From positions 1,508,001 through 1,572,000 of the forward strand of contig NZ_CP009888.1 in NCBI RefSeq assembly GCF_000788395.1: a stretch of DNA of 64,000 nt. Direction: 5' to 3'. The DNA is from Pseudoalteromonas piratica. Lineage in GTDB: Bacteria; Pseudomonadota; Gammaproteobacteria; Enterobacterales; Alteromonadaceae. Made by a program: the position numbers and the translations under genes. The notes beneath the pieces were generated by a model, which was not told the DNA's origin, did not search any database, and worked only from the letters and a program-made list of their open reading frames with translations. Shown here piece after piece: positions 49,556 through 58,175 of this stretch (position 1 is its first letter; each line of letters opens with the position of its first letter).

Positions 49556-50542
49556 ATGGATGGCAACAACATAAATCATCAACAAAGCTTCTTTGATTTA
49601 AGCAATTTAAACTCTTTGAGAGAAGAGGCATTGCAAGGCGATCCTGATAAAAAAGCACTAAAGCAGGTTGCAGCACAATTTGAATCTATTTTTACGCAAA
49701 TGCTGTTCAAAAGTATGCGTAAAGCGAATGAGGCATTTGAAGATGAAGACAGCCCTTTTAATGCCAGTAGTGTGAAATTTTATCGCGATATGCATGATCA
49801 GCAGTTATCGATGGAATTATCGCAAAGTGGTGCACTAGGGCTTGCTGACATTATTGTTGAGCAGTTATCGCCAACACCTGGCAAGTACACTCCTGCAAGT
49901 TTATTTTCACCAAGTCAAATTGCACCTATGGTTTCTAAACCAACTGAGCCGGTAGAGGAAATCAAAGAAACTGTGACAGCTTCAAATGATGTAAAAGTAA
50001 TTGAAAGTGAGCAATCATTTGTTTCTGAACTTTGGCAACATGCAAAACAAGCTGCCGAAAAAATTGGTTTAAGTCCTGCTGTTATGCTTGCGCAATCGGC
50101 GTTAGAAACAGGGTGGGGCAAATATGTGATAACCAAGAGCGATGGGCAAAGTTCCAACAACTTCTTTAACATCAAAGCGGATAAATCTTGGCAAGGTGAC
50201 AAAGCAGCCAAAGCATCGCTCGAATTTGAAGATGGCGTGGCAGTGAAAAAGCAATCTAACTTCAGAGCTTACAACAACATTGCTGAAAGCTTTGATGATT
50301 TTGTAAACTTTTTACAGCAAAACCCTCGTTATAAATCAGCATTAAAAACAACAGCAAACCCAACTGAATATCTTAACGAGCTGCAAAAGGCTGGTTATGC
50401 AACTGACCCTAATTACGCACAAAAAATAATAAATGTACTCAGCAGAAGTGAATTTAATGATGCGATTAAATCAGTCGCTTCAGGAATCAATGTAAAGGAT
50501 ATGATGAAAAGTTCGATAACAGGTTTAGGAGGCAGTGACTAA
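49556..50542 (+). CDS. flgJ: rod-assembly scaffold and peptidoglycan hydrolase FlgJ
   Basis: FlgJ caps the rod and cuts peptidoglycan to let it through. Residues about 1-110 form the rod-cap domain (AAQFESIFTQMLFKSMRKANE, then YRDMHDQQLSMELSQSGALGLAD). Residues about 155-300 form a glucosaminidase/muramidase domain with LAQSALETGWGKYVI and NNFFNIKADKSW. Both halves are present, as in Salmonella, unlike the single-domain FlgJ of some bacteria. Confidence 0.97.
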   Translation: MDGNNINHQQSFFDLSNLNSLREEALQGDPDKKALKQVAAQFESIFTQMLFKSMRKANEAFEDEDSPFNASSVKFYRDMHDQQLSMELSQSGALGLADIIVEQLSPTPGKYTPASLFSPSQIAPMVSKPTEPVEEIKETVTASNDVKVIESEQSFVSELWQHAKQAAEKIGLSPAVMLAQSALETGWGKYVITKSDGQSSNNFFNIKADKSWQGDKAAKASLEFEDGVAVKKQSNFRAYNNIAESFDDFVNFLQQNPRYKSALKTTANPTEYLNELQKAGYATDPNYAQKIINVLSRSEFNDAIKSVASGINVKDMMKSSITGLGGSD

Positions 50543-52554
50543 TGTCTTTTAATCTACTTAATATTGCAAACTCAGGAGTTCGCGCTAGCTCTGAGTTACT
50601 GCAAACGACCAGTAAAAATATCACCAATGTAAATACTGAAGGTTATGTTCGTGAACGTACAGAGCACAGAACACTCTTTGATAATCAAGTCGGTTTGGGT
50701 CAGACCTTTCGCTTGGTGAATGACTTTGCACAGCAACAATTGAATCGTGATGTATCTAATCTTGCTTTTTTCAATCAGTTTGTTGATGAATCTGCGCGAG
50801 TCGATAGTTTGTTTGCTGAAGAGTCTAATAGTTTATCAACTAGCATGAATTCTTTGTTTAATTCACTGCAAGAGAGTTTAAATCAACCTTCATCCATGGT
50901 AAGTCGCTCACTCTTTTTTAATGATGCACAAGGCTATATTGATCAATTAGGTCGACTTTCTGGCATTGTATTTGACCAAAAAACCATTGTTAATGATCAG
51001 CTTGAAATCTATACCGATGAAGCAAATGGACTTATTAATAAAATCAGCGAACTTAACCTTGCTATTGCATCGGGCTCTTCAGGACCTGATGGCAGTGCGC
51101 TTAATAGCACGATTAATCAGCGCGATTTAGCAATTAAAGAACTGGCAGAATACATCGATATTGAAACACTTGATGGCCCAAATGGTGAAAAGCTAGTTTT
51201 TATGGGCACAGGTGAAGCCGTGGTGATGGAAAATGGTGCATTCAATCTATTTTCTTTATCAGGTGACCCTGATCCAAATTTTAAAGACTTAAAACTCGAT
51301 GTGGATTCAGGTAAAGCAATTCCTCTTGAAGTAAATACTAGTTTACTGAAAGGAAAAATTGGTGGTCTTTTAGCTTATCGAGAAGATATTCTAATTCCAT
51401 CACAGAATAAACTTGGTCAGCTTAGCCTTGCAATGGCTGACGCGTTTAATCAGCAAAATAGATTGGGTTTAGATGCCGATGGTGAGTTAGGTGGCGACCT
51501 TTTCACCATTCCAACAGCGGGTGCTTATGCGTATGCTGCAAATACTGGTACAGCTCAAGTAACAGGTACAGTAGAAGCTGGCAAAGGCAGCGAAATTCCG
51601 GCAACCGATTTTCTAATTGAATATACAGCCGCAAACCAAATTACGGTTTCAGCACTTGATAAGTATGGCAACCCAACTGGGACGCCGATTGTTGCGAATG
51701 TGGTAGCGGGTCAAGCCGATTCAACCACCGCAGTTGGCGGAGAGTTGTTTGGTTTACAAATTAATTTGACTGCGGGTGCTAATGTTGGTGACCAATTTGA
51801 ATTAAAATTGAACTCGGATGCCTCTACAAATATCAAGTTAGCTACTAATCGACCTGAGGATTTGGCACTCGCTTCACCAATTCGCACCAGTAATAATATT
51901 AATAACCAAGGTACAGGCAGTATTTCTTCTAGTACGGTCACAGACACAAGTGCTGCTGGCTTTACAGCAGGCCCGCCCCCTTCTTTAACTAATGGGCCAA
52001 TCACTGTTACCAAAACCGCTAACCCGAATGAATTTAATATCACAGATGGTACGCCTCCAGTGACCACTACGGTCGTTCTGACGCCGCCCTATGACAATGT
52101 GTTGAATCAGTCCGGAGCTCCTTACAATGCTTACGGCTTTGATTTTAGTCTTGAAGGTGCTCCGAATGCAGGCGACACATTTACCATTGAATTTAATACC
52201 AATGGTTTTGATGATAATCGCAATGGCTTAATGCTTGCGGGGCTGCAAGATAAAGAGCTTGTTCGAGCAAATGTTGATGCATCTCCAGGGGGTGATAATT
52301 TAACAAAACTTAATGAAGCTTATGGCAATCTAATTACTGATGTGGGTATTAGAACTTCGTCAGCCAAAACAAATCAAGTTGCATTTGAAGCTCTAGCCAA
52401 TCAATCAAACGCATGGTATGAGTCAATTTCTGGCGTTAATTTGGATGAAGAAGCTGCAAATCTTTTAAGGTTTCAGCAGTCATACTCTGCCGCAGCGCAA
52501 ATCTTAACAACAGCAAGAACTGTTTTTGACACCATATTGAATGCAGCGAGGTAA
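50542..52554 (+). CDS. flgK: hook-filament junction protein 1, FlgK
   Basis: FlgK joins hook to filament and is exported with chaperone FlgN. The N-terminus ANSGVRASSELLQTTSKNITN with VNTEGYVRERTEH and the C-terminus VNLDEEAANLLRFQQSYSAAA are typical. At 670 residues it is longer than the 547-residue Salmonella protein because of an enlarged, surface-exposed central region (about residues 320-560) rich in Ala, Thr and Gly. Start codon overlaps the flgJ stop (TAATG). Confidence 0.97.
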   Translation: MSFNLLNIANSGVRASSELLQTTSKNITNVNTEGYVRERTEHRTLFDNQVGLGQTFRLVNDFAQQQLNRDVSNLAFFNQFVDESARVDSLFAEESNSLSTSMNSLFNSLQESLNQPSSMVSRSLFFNDAQGYIDQLGRLSGIVFDQKTIVNDQLEIYTDEANGLINKISELNLAIASGSSGPDGSALNSTINQRDLAIKELAEYIDIETLDGPNGEKLVFMGTGEAVVMENGAFNLFSLSGDPDPNFKDLKLDVDSGKAIPLEVNTSLLKGKIGGLLAYREDILIPSQNKLGQLSLAMADAFNQQNRLGLDADGELGGDLFTIPTAGAYAYAANTGTAQVTGTVEAGKGSEIPATDFLIEYTAANQITVSALDKYGNPTGTPIVANVVAGQADSTTAVGGELFGLQINLTAGANVGDQFELKLNSDASTNIKLATNRPEDLALASPIRTSNNINNQGTGSISSSTVTDTSAAGFTAGPPPSLTNGPITVTKTANPNEFNITDGTPPVTTTVVLTPPYDNVLNQSGAPYNAYGFDFSLEGAPNAGDTFTIEFNTNGFDDNRNGLMLAGLQDKELVRANVDASPGGDNLTKLNEAYGNLITDVGIRTSSAKTNQVAFEALANQSNAWYESISGVNLDEEAANLLRFQQSYSAAAQILTTARTVFDTILNAAR

Positions 52555-52559
52555 ATTGA

Positions 52560-53786
52560 ATGCGTTTATCAAACAACATAATGTATCAAAACAACCTTGA
52601 TAAAATTTTAGAAAATCAGCAGAAGGTTGCTGTTGCGCAAGAAAAAGTGTCAACCCAAACACGTATATTGACACCTTCTGATGATCCAGCCGCTTCTGCG
52701 CAAGCTCTGTTATTAAGTGAACGAATTGATATAAATAATCAATTTCAAAAAAATAACAGCTATTTAACGAGTAAGCTACAGACTGAAGAAAGTGTACTGC
52801 AAAATATTAAAACATCACTGCAGCGAGGTTATCAATTAACGGTGCAGGCAGGTAATGGCGCATTATCTGAACAAGATAGAGAAACCATAGCTGAGGAAAT
52901 GAAGTCAATTCAGGCGACTTTATATGATTTAATGAATTCAAAATCTGAAGATGGCAAATTTATCTTTTCAGGTTTTCAAGATAGTAATCAAACTTATGTA
53001 TTTAATGGGGCTACTGGTACTTATGACTATCAAGGTGACCAAGGTAACCATGAGATGCAACTTGCAGTAGGTGTAACTCTTCGTTCAAGTGATAATGGCA
53101 TCGATGCATTTGAGAATGTTGATGAGCGACTAAATGTTAATACCAATACCCCAACCGTTGGCGGTGGCATTACAGGTGGGTCAGTATATGTTAAGGAACA
53201 AGCACAATTTGATTCCTTTCATAAAGCTAATTATGACCCGTTAGTGCCTGCGAATAATAACCTTCAAGTTACAGTTACTGCTGGAATACCTGATACTTAT
53301 GCAATAACGTTAGGAGGTACGCCTGTAGGGGGCGGCAACTTTACAAATGATACAATTAAGTTTCAAGGCATGGAAATTAACTTAGCGGGTGTTGCGCCAG
53401 GTACCGCAGATTTCTCATTAGCACCACCAGAAAAGAAAAATATGCTAAATACTTTAGAGGAACTAATTACTGGTCTTACGAACCCTGGATTGTCAAATGA
53501 TGCATATCAAGAGTATCTGGCAGATGGTATGGTTGGAATTACGAATGCCCAAAATCAAGTTTCCATTACTCAGGCGAATTTAGGCGGGCGGATTAATGTT
53601 GCAGAGCGTTTACTTGGTTCAACGGCTGATATCAATATTAACCATAAAGAATCAAAAGCGAAGCTAGTTGAACTTGATATGGCAGAAGCCATTACAGAAT
53701 TAACGAAAGAGGAAACAGCTTTGCAAGCTTCGCAGGCAACTTTTGGCCGCTTAACACAGCTTTCCTTGTTTGATTACATTCGTTAA
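52560..53786 (+). CDS. flgL: hook-filament junction protein 3, FlgL
   Basis: FlgL is the second junction protein, next to the filament. The flagellin-like N-terminus (MRLSNNIMYQNNLDKILENQ, SDDPAASAQALLLSERID-like block) and the C-terminus MAEAITELTKEETALQASQA are present with a variable centre. Length 408. It begins 5 bases after flgK and ends at a strong terminator. Confidence 0.96.
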   Translation: MRLSNNIMYQNNLDKILENQQKVAVAQEKVSTQTRILTPSDDPAASAQALLLSERIDINNQFQKNNSYLTSKLQTEESVLQNIKTSLQRGYQLTVQAGNGALSEQDRETIAEEMKSIQATLYDLMNSKSEDGKFIFSGFQDSNQTYVFNGATGTYDYQGDQGNHEMQLAVGVTLRSSDNGIDAFENVDERLNVNTNTPTVGGGITGGSVYVKEQAQFDSFHKANYDPLVPANNNLQVTVTAGIPDTYAITLGGTPVGGGNFTNDTIKFQGMEINLAGVAPGTADFSLAPPEKKNMLNTLEELITGLTNPGLSNDAYQEYLADGMVGITNAQNQVSITQANLGGRINVAERLLGSTADININHKESKAKLVELDMAEAITELTKEETALQASQATFGRLTQLSLFDYIR

Positions 53787-53808
53787 AGAATAAACTTTCA
53801 AATGATTT

Positions 53809-53832
53809 AAAGCGGGGACTTCCCGCTTTTTT
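53809..53832 (+). terminator. Rho-independent terminator after flgL
   Basis: An 8-bp stem (AAAGCGGG / CCCGCTTT, loop GACTT) is followed by a run of T, 22 bases after the flgL stop codon. Confidence 0.9.
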
Positions 53833-53876
53833 TATGCCTATTTATCAATTTGTCCCTAAAATTTAGATAAAACACA

Positions 53877-53903
53877 TAAAGTATATTATTTTTTGGCCGA
53901 TAC
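53877..53903 (+). promoter_or_regulatory. sigma-28 promoter for flagellin gene 1
   Basis: TAAA at 53877-53880, a 15-base spacer and GCCGATAC at 53896-53903 match the sigma-28 consensus with one change in the last base. Predicted start near 53910, giving a leader of about 180 bases. Confidence 0.82.
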
Positions 53904-53909
53904 ATTAGT

Positions 53910-54088
53910 TAGCCAGAAATTTAATTTAAATTAAGCTATTGAAAATTAATAAAAAATATAAAAAATAATCTAAAGGAATTTTTTTTCCTCCCGATAACAG
54001 AATTAACTTAGAGAGATACTGAATACATCGTAACTCTCTTTAAAAGAGAAATTGAAAGTAAGTAATATTTACTTCGGGAGAAAGAACC
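53910..54088 (+). promoter_or_regulatory. structured 5' leader of flagellin gene 1
   Basis: The leader holds two competing hairpins: AGAGAG (54010-54015) can pair with CTCTCT (54034-54039), or TCTCTT (54035-54040) with AAGAGA (54044-54049). A third stem (AAGTAA / TTACTT, 54056-54074) stands just before the GGGAG ribosome-binding site. Regulatory use is inference. Confidence 0.45.
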
Positions 54089-55057
54089 ATGGCACTTTAT
54101 GTAAATACAAACGTAAGTTCATTAAATGCTCAACGTCAGTTAATGAATTCAGGTAACGCTCTAGATCAATCTTTCCAGCGTTTATCTTCAGGTCTTCGTA
54201 TCAACAGCGCAGCTGACGATGCAGCAGGTCTACAAATTTCTGATCGTCTTCAATCGCAAATCAACGGCCTGAACCAAGGTAACCGTAATGCTAATGATGG
54301 TATTTCACTTGCACAAACAGCTGAAGGTGCAATGGATGAAATTACAGGTATGTTCCAGCGTATTCGTACACTGGCACAACAAGCATCAAATGGTTCAAAT
54401 ACTGATGAAGACCGCTTAGCTATTCAAGAAGAAATTCGTCAACTTTCTTCTGAAGTAAACCGTGTAGCTACTGATACTACCTTTGGTGGTCAAAATTTGT
54501 TAGATGGTACCTACGAAGCAAGTTTTCAAGTTGGTGCTGATGCCGTTCAAACCATTGGCTTTTCAATGCAAAATGTTGGCGGTACAGCAGCAATTAACAG
54601 TTTGAGTGCTAACGGCGGTTTTACATTGTCAGGCATCGCTGGTGTTGCAAGTGCCGTAACTGGTCAACGTTTATCTACACTAGCTGAAGGTGCTTCTGAT
54701 ATTGGCGGGGCAGCACTGACAACAGATACATTTGCAGCATCTTTTATTGCCACTGCAATAAGTGTTTCTAGCCAAGTTAATGCGCAAGTAACGCTTGCTG
54801 GTGTTGACTCATTGATTGCTGTTGTTGATAAAAAGCGTGCTGAATTGGGTGCAGTGCAAAACCGTTTCCAATCGACAATTCGAAACCAATCTAATATTGC
54901 TGAAAACTTGAGTGCAGCTAAATCACGAATTAAAGATGCAGACTTCGCTGCAGAAACAGCGGCGTTAACACGTAATCAGATTCTTCAACAGGCGAGCCAA
55001 ACTATTTTAAGTCAGGCTAACCAGCGTCCACAGGCTGCATTAAGTCTATTAGGATAA
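54089..55057 (+). CDS. flagellin, copy 1 of 3
   Basis: Flagellin is the filament subunit. The 322-residue protein has the conserved N-terminal helices ([38 protein letters not shown]) and C-terminal helices ([31 protein letters not shown]), with only a short central region. The first of three adjacent flagellin genes, transcribed from its own sigma-28 promoter with a long structured leader. The centre is nearly identical in protein to copies 2 and 3. Confidence 0.97.
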   Translation: MALYVNTNVSSLNAQRQLMNSGNALDQSFQRLSSGLRINSAADDAAGLQISDRLQSQINGLNQGNRNANDGISLAQTAEGAMDEITGMFQRIRTLAQQASNGSNTDEDRLAIQEEIRQLSSEVNRVATDTTFGGQNLLDGTYEASFQVGADAVQTIGFSMQNVGGTAAINSLSANGGFTLSGIAGVASAVTGQRLSTLAEGASDIGGAALTTDTFAASFIATAISVSSQVNAQVTLAGVDSLIAVVDKKRAELGAVQNRFQSTIRNQSNIAENLSAAKSRIKDADFAAETAALTRNQILQQASQTILSQANQRPQAALSLLG

Positions 55058-55065
55058 TTAAGAGA

Positions 55066-55102
55066 AATGCCCTTATCAGATGGGGTAATAGATAAGGGCA
55101 TT
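55066..55102 (+). repeat. 12-bp perfect hairpin after flagellin gene 1
   Basis: AATGCCCTTATC at 55066-55077 pairs with GATAAGGGCATT at 55091-55102. No T run follows, so it is not a standard terminator; it may protect the 3' end of the flagellin mRNA. Confidence 0.6.
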
Positions 55103-55305
55103 AAAAGGGATATTTAAAGCGGAGGCAACTGCAGAAAATATCCAAACAAGTAAGTATAAGAAACCAGTCGGTCTCTCGTACTGAAATGATTAAGCAAATA
55201 TAGTACCAAGTATAAAACAAGTTTTTTGACACCGCTATGTTTGCCACTTACTTTCGATCTCTTTTCATTAAAAAGGAGCCTTATTTATAAGGCTCCTTTT
55301 TTATT
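55103..55305 (+). other. gene-free structured region with orphan flagellin leader motif and terminator
   Basis: No ORF is supported here. A stem GGATATTT / AAATATCC (55108-55115 and 55136-55143) shows in its loop AAAGCGGAGGCAA (55116-55128), identical to the ribosome-binding leader of flagellin gene 3. A strong terminator ends the region: AAAAGGAGCCTTA / TAAGGCTCCTTTT at 55271-55300, loop TTTA, then T. The stretch is either the long 3' part of the flagellin 1 mRNA, a small RNA, or the remains of a lost flagellin gene. Confidence 0.5.
55271..55305 (+). terminator. Rho-independent terminator about 210 bases after flagellin gene 1
   Basis: A 13-bp perfect stem (55271-55283 with 55288-55300) with loop TTTA and trailing T run. 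No gene lies between it and the flagellin 1 stop codon. Confidence 0.9.
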
Positions 55306-55357
55306 TCTTGTTTTGGCATGGATATTGATTGTTATTAACTTGAACAAGATATGTAGG

Positions 55358-55384
55358 AAAAGTTAGGTGGTTAATTGCCGCTTT
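55358..55384 (+). promoter_or_regulatory. weak sigma-28-like element for flagellin gene 2
   Basis: AAAA at 55358-55361, a 15-base spacer and GCCGCTTT at 55377-55384 resemble TAAA-N15-GCCGATAA with several changes. No better match is seen in the 203 bases between the terminator and the start codon of flagellin gene 2. Confidence 0.4.
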
Positions 55385-55507
55385 TGTATGAAAGTAGGCA
55401 AATATTTTCCTAGACCCTAATGGCATTGTTGCAAGTGGTGCGATTGTACTGCGTTTACCGGGTTACTCATATCTAACCATAAAAAAAGAGATAGAGAGAG
55501 TAAGATT

Positions 55508-56479
55508 ATGGCTTTATATGTAAATACAAATGTAAGCTCGCTAAATGCCCAGCGCCAACTAGATAAATCAGGCGGTGATTTAGATACGGCCTTTAAACGT
55601 TTGTCTTCTGGTTTAAGAATTAATAGTGCAGCTGATGATGCGGCTGGTCTTCAGATTTCTGACCGTCTTCAATCGCAAATTCTGGGCTTGAATCAGGGTA
55701 ATCGAAACGCGAACGACGGTATTTCACTTGCGCAAACTGCCGAAGGTGCGATGGATGAAATGACAACCATGTTGCAGCGTATGCGCGTACTTTCTCAGCA
55801 GTCAGCAAATGGTTCAAATACCGACGAAGACCGATTGGCACTTCAAGAAGAAATACGTCAACTTTCTGAAGAAATCAACCGGGTGGCAACAGATACGACA
55901 TTTGGTGGACGAAATCTTCTTGATGGCAGTTATGCAGCTAGTTTCCAAATAGGTGCAGATGCTGTTCAAACAGTTGGTTTTAGTATGCAAAACGTAGGTG
56001 GTACAGCAGCGATTAACAGTTTAAGTGCTAATGGCGGCTTTACCCTGTCGGGAATAGCAGGTATTGCGAGTGCAGTTACAGGGCAGCGTTTATCAACTCT
56101 TGCAGAAGGCGCATCGGATATAGCTGGTGCAGCTCTGACTACAGATACTTTTGCTGCTGCGTTTATTGCTACTGCAATTAGTGTATCAACGCAAACAAAT
56201 GCTCAAATTGTGATGGCTGGTGTTGACTCATTAATTGCCGTGGTCGACAAAAAGCGCTCAGAACTAGGTGCGGTGCAAAACCGTTTCCAATCGACCATTC
56301 GTAACCAAGCGAATATTGCAGAAAATTTAAGTGCAGCAAAATCACGAATTAAAGATGCTGACTTTGCAATGGAAACTGCGCAATTAACGCGAGCACAGAT
56401 ATTACAACAGGCTAGCCAAACAATTCTTGGCCAGGCAAACCAAAGGCCTCAAGCTGCATTAAGTTTGCTTCAAGGCTAA
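55508..56479 (+). CDS. flagellin, copy 2 of 3
   Basis: The 323-residue flagellin keeps both conserved ends ([18 protein letters not shown] and the C-terminal [15 protein letters not shown]) and differs from copies 1 and 3 mainly in D1-domain residues such as [19 protein letters not shown], and in [16 protein letters not shown] in the centre. Its ribosome-binding site is GAGAGAG rather than GGAGG, and its promoter match is the poorest of the three, so it may be expressed less or at another time. A terminator follows 15 bases after the stop. Confidence 0.97.
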   Translation: MALYVNTNVSSLNAQRQLDKSGGDLDTAFKRLSSGLRINSAADDAAGLQISDRLQSQILGLNQGNRNANDGISLAQTAEGAMDEMTTMLQRMRVLSQQSANGSNTDEDRLALQEEIRQLSEEINRVATDTTFGGRNLLDGSYAASFQIGADAVQTVGFSMQNVGGTAAINSLSANGGFTLSGIAGIASAVTGQRLSTLAEGASDIAGAALTTDTFAAAFIATAISVSTQTNAQIVMAGVDSLIAVVDKKRSELGAVQNRFQSTIRNQANIAENLSAAKSRIKDADFAMETAQLTRAQILQQASQTILGQANQRPQAALSLLQG

Positions 56480-56494
56480 TATTATTTCTTATTA

Positions 56495-56521
56495 AGAAGC
56501 TCCTTTTCAGGGGCTTTTTTT
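56495..56521 (+). terminator. Rho-independent terminator after flagellin gene 2
   Basis: A 7-bp stem with one G-T pair (AAGCTCC / GGGGCTT, loop TTTTCA) is followed by a run of T. Confidence 0.8.
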
Positions 56522-56550
56522 ATGCCAGTAAAAAAAATTAAAAAAATTGC

Positions 56551-56577
56551 TAAAGCAAATTCTAAAGATGTCGATAA
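56551..56577 (+). promoter_or_regulatory. sigma-28 promoter for flagellin gene 3
   Basis: TAAA at 56551-56554, a 15-base spacer and GTCGATAA at 56570-56577 match the sigma-28 consensus with one change. It lies about 100 bases before the start codon. Confidence 0.8.
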
Positions 56578-56676
56578 GCCGACTAGAACACCTAATTTAG
56601 GATTCTAATTTGGGCATTTTAAATAAGTAGGGGTACTTATTTAAATTGCACTTTAGTTAATAAAGCGGAGGCAATT

Positions 56677-57645
56677 ATGGCTTTATATGTAAATACAAAT
56701 GTGAGCTCTTTAAACGCTCAAAGACAATTAAGTCAGTCAGGTACAAACCTTGATACTTCGTTCCAGCGATTGTCATCAGGTTTACGCATTAATGGTGCAA
56801 AAGATGATGCTGCTGGTATGCAGATTTCAAACCGGCTTACTGGCCAGATTAATGGCTTAAACCAAGGTATTCGAAATGCCAATGACGGTATTTCATTAGC
56901 GCAAACAGCTGAAGGTGCGATGGATGAAATTACGGGTATGTTTCAACGTATGCGTACATTGGCACAACAAGCATCAAATGGTTCAAACACTGATGAAGAC
57001 CGTTTAGCACTGCAAGAAGAGATTCGCCAGCTTTCGTCTGAAGTGAATCGTGTTGCTGAAGATACGACATTTGGTGGCCAAAATCTTCTAGACGGTAGTT
57101 ATGATGCAAACTTCCAAGTTGGTGCTGATGCTGTACAGACCATTGGATTCTCTATGCAGAATGTTGGTGGTACTGCTGCAATAAACAGTATTAGTGCAAA
57201 TGGTGGCTTTACATTATCAGGTATCGCTGGTGTTGCAAGTGCGGTAACTGGTCAGCGTTTATCAACTCTAGCAGAAGGTGCATCAGATATTGGTGGTGCT
57301 GCGCTGACAACAGATACTTTTGCAGCGTCTTTTATCGCAACTGCAATTAGTGTTTCAAGCCAAGTAAACGCTCAAGTAACGCTTGCTGGTATGGACTCTT
57401 TGATAGCCGTTGTTGATAAAAAACGTGCAGAATTAGGTGCTGTTCAAAACCGTTTCCAATCGTCAATTCGAAATCAAGCGAATGTTTCTGAAAACTTGAG
57501 CGCTGCTCGCTCACGTATTCGTGACACAGATTTCGCTGCGGAAACTGCTGCGTTAACTCGTAATCAGATCTTACAGCAGGCAAGTACGTCAATCTTAAGC
57601 CAGGCGAATCAAAGACCACAAGTGGCCCTTTCTTTACTTGGCTAA
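56677..57645 (+). CDS. flagellin, copy 3 of 3
   Basis: A 322-residue flagellin with the same ends and nearly the same centre as copy 1, but with its own changes in the N-terminal D1 region (GAKDDAAGMQISNRLTGQ) and near the C-terminus (QASTSILSQANQRPQVALS). The ATG follows a strong GCGGAGG site. It has a clear sigma-28 promoter and is followed by flaG, with which it may be partly cotranscribed. Confidence 0.97.
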   Translation: MALYVNTNVSSLNAQRQLSQSGTNLDTSFQRLSSGLRINGAKDDAAGMQISNRLTGQINGLNQGIRNANDGISLAQTAEGAMDEITGMFQRMRTLAQQASNGSNTDEDRLALQEEIRQLSSEVNRVAEDTTFGGQNLLDGSYDANFQVGADAVQTIGFSMQNVGGTAAINSISANGGFTLSGIAGVASAVTGQRLSTLAEGASDIGGAALTTDTFAASFIATAISVSSQVNAQVTLAGMDSLIAVVDKKRAELGAVQNRFQSSIRNQANVSENLSAARSRIRDTDFAAETAALTRNQILQQASTSILSQANQRPQVALSLLG

Positions 57646-57652
57646 ACGACTC

Positions 57653-57701
57653 GCTTAAGCTGATTACACAGGCATTTAAACGCTTTGCAATCAGCTTAAG
57701 C
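57653..57701 (+). repeat. 13-bp perfect inverted repeat between flagellin gene 3 and flaG
   Basis: GCTTAAGCTGATT at 57653-57665 pairs with AATCAGCTTAAGC at 57689-57701 around a 23-base loop. No T run follows. It may let part of the transcription continue into flaG while protecting the abundant flagellin mRNA. Confidence 0.6.
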
Positions 57702-57727
57702 TATACTTGTGAAAAGAGGATATTGTT

Positions 57728-58141
57728 ATGAATACTATTCAAGAACCACTGACGAGTGTATTCGACACTAATAACGCACCTATAAAACAAGAAGCGACAC
57801 CAGTTATTGGTACGGATCGTGCTAATGATGAGAAAAGTCCTGCACAAGTAATTGTGCGACCTGAAACTAGCTCAGTCGGTGAGCAAGAACAAAATTTCTT
57901 TGAAGAAATTAAAGAAAACTTAAAGAAAATTAATGACTTTATACCTGTTAGTTCGACAAACTTAGTTTTTGAGTTTGATGAACTTGGTGAGCCACCTGTG
58001 GTGAAAGTGATTGATAAGTCAAATGATGAAGTGATACGCGAAATTCCTCCACAGGAAATACGGGAGGTTGCTAAAGCTTTTGAAAATTTGGCCGATAAAT
58101 TAAATACTCAAACAGGGATCTTATTTAACGATTCTGTATAG
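57728..58141 (+). CDS. flaG: FlaG family flagellar protein
   Basis: FlaG proteins influence filament length in polar flagellates. The 137-residue product has a poorly conserved N-terminus and the FlaG core: INDFIPVSSTNLVFEFDELG, VVKVIDKSNDEVIREIPPQE and the final helix. It stands between flagellin gene 3 and fliD, its standard place in Vibrio and Pseudomonas. The AAGAGG ribosome-binding site is clear. Confidence 0.93.
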   Translation: MNTIQEPLTSVFDTNNAPIKQEATPVIGTDRANDEKSPAQVIVRPETSSVGEQEQNFFEEIKENLKKINDFIPVSSTNLVFEFDELGEPPVVKVIDKSNDEVIREIPPQEIREVAKAFENLADKLNTQTGILFNDSV

Positions 58142-58175
58142 AGTGAACTGAAGTGAATTTTAAAGAGGTTGAATC

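Noticed and set aside
54089..57645. phase-variable flagellin switching by DNA inversion
   Set aside because: All three genes face the same way and no recombinase gene or inverted-repeat pair flanks them.
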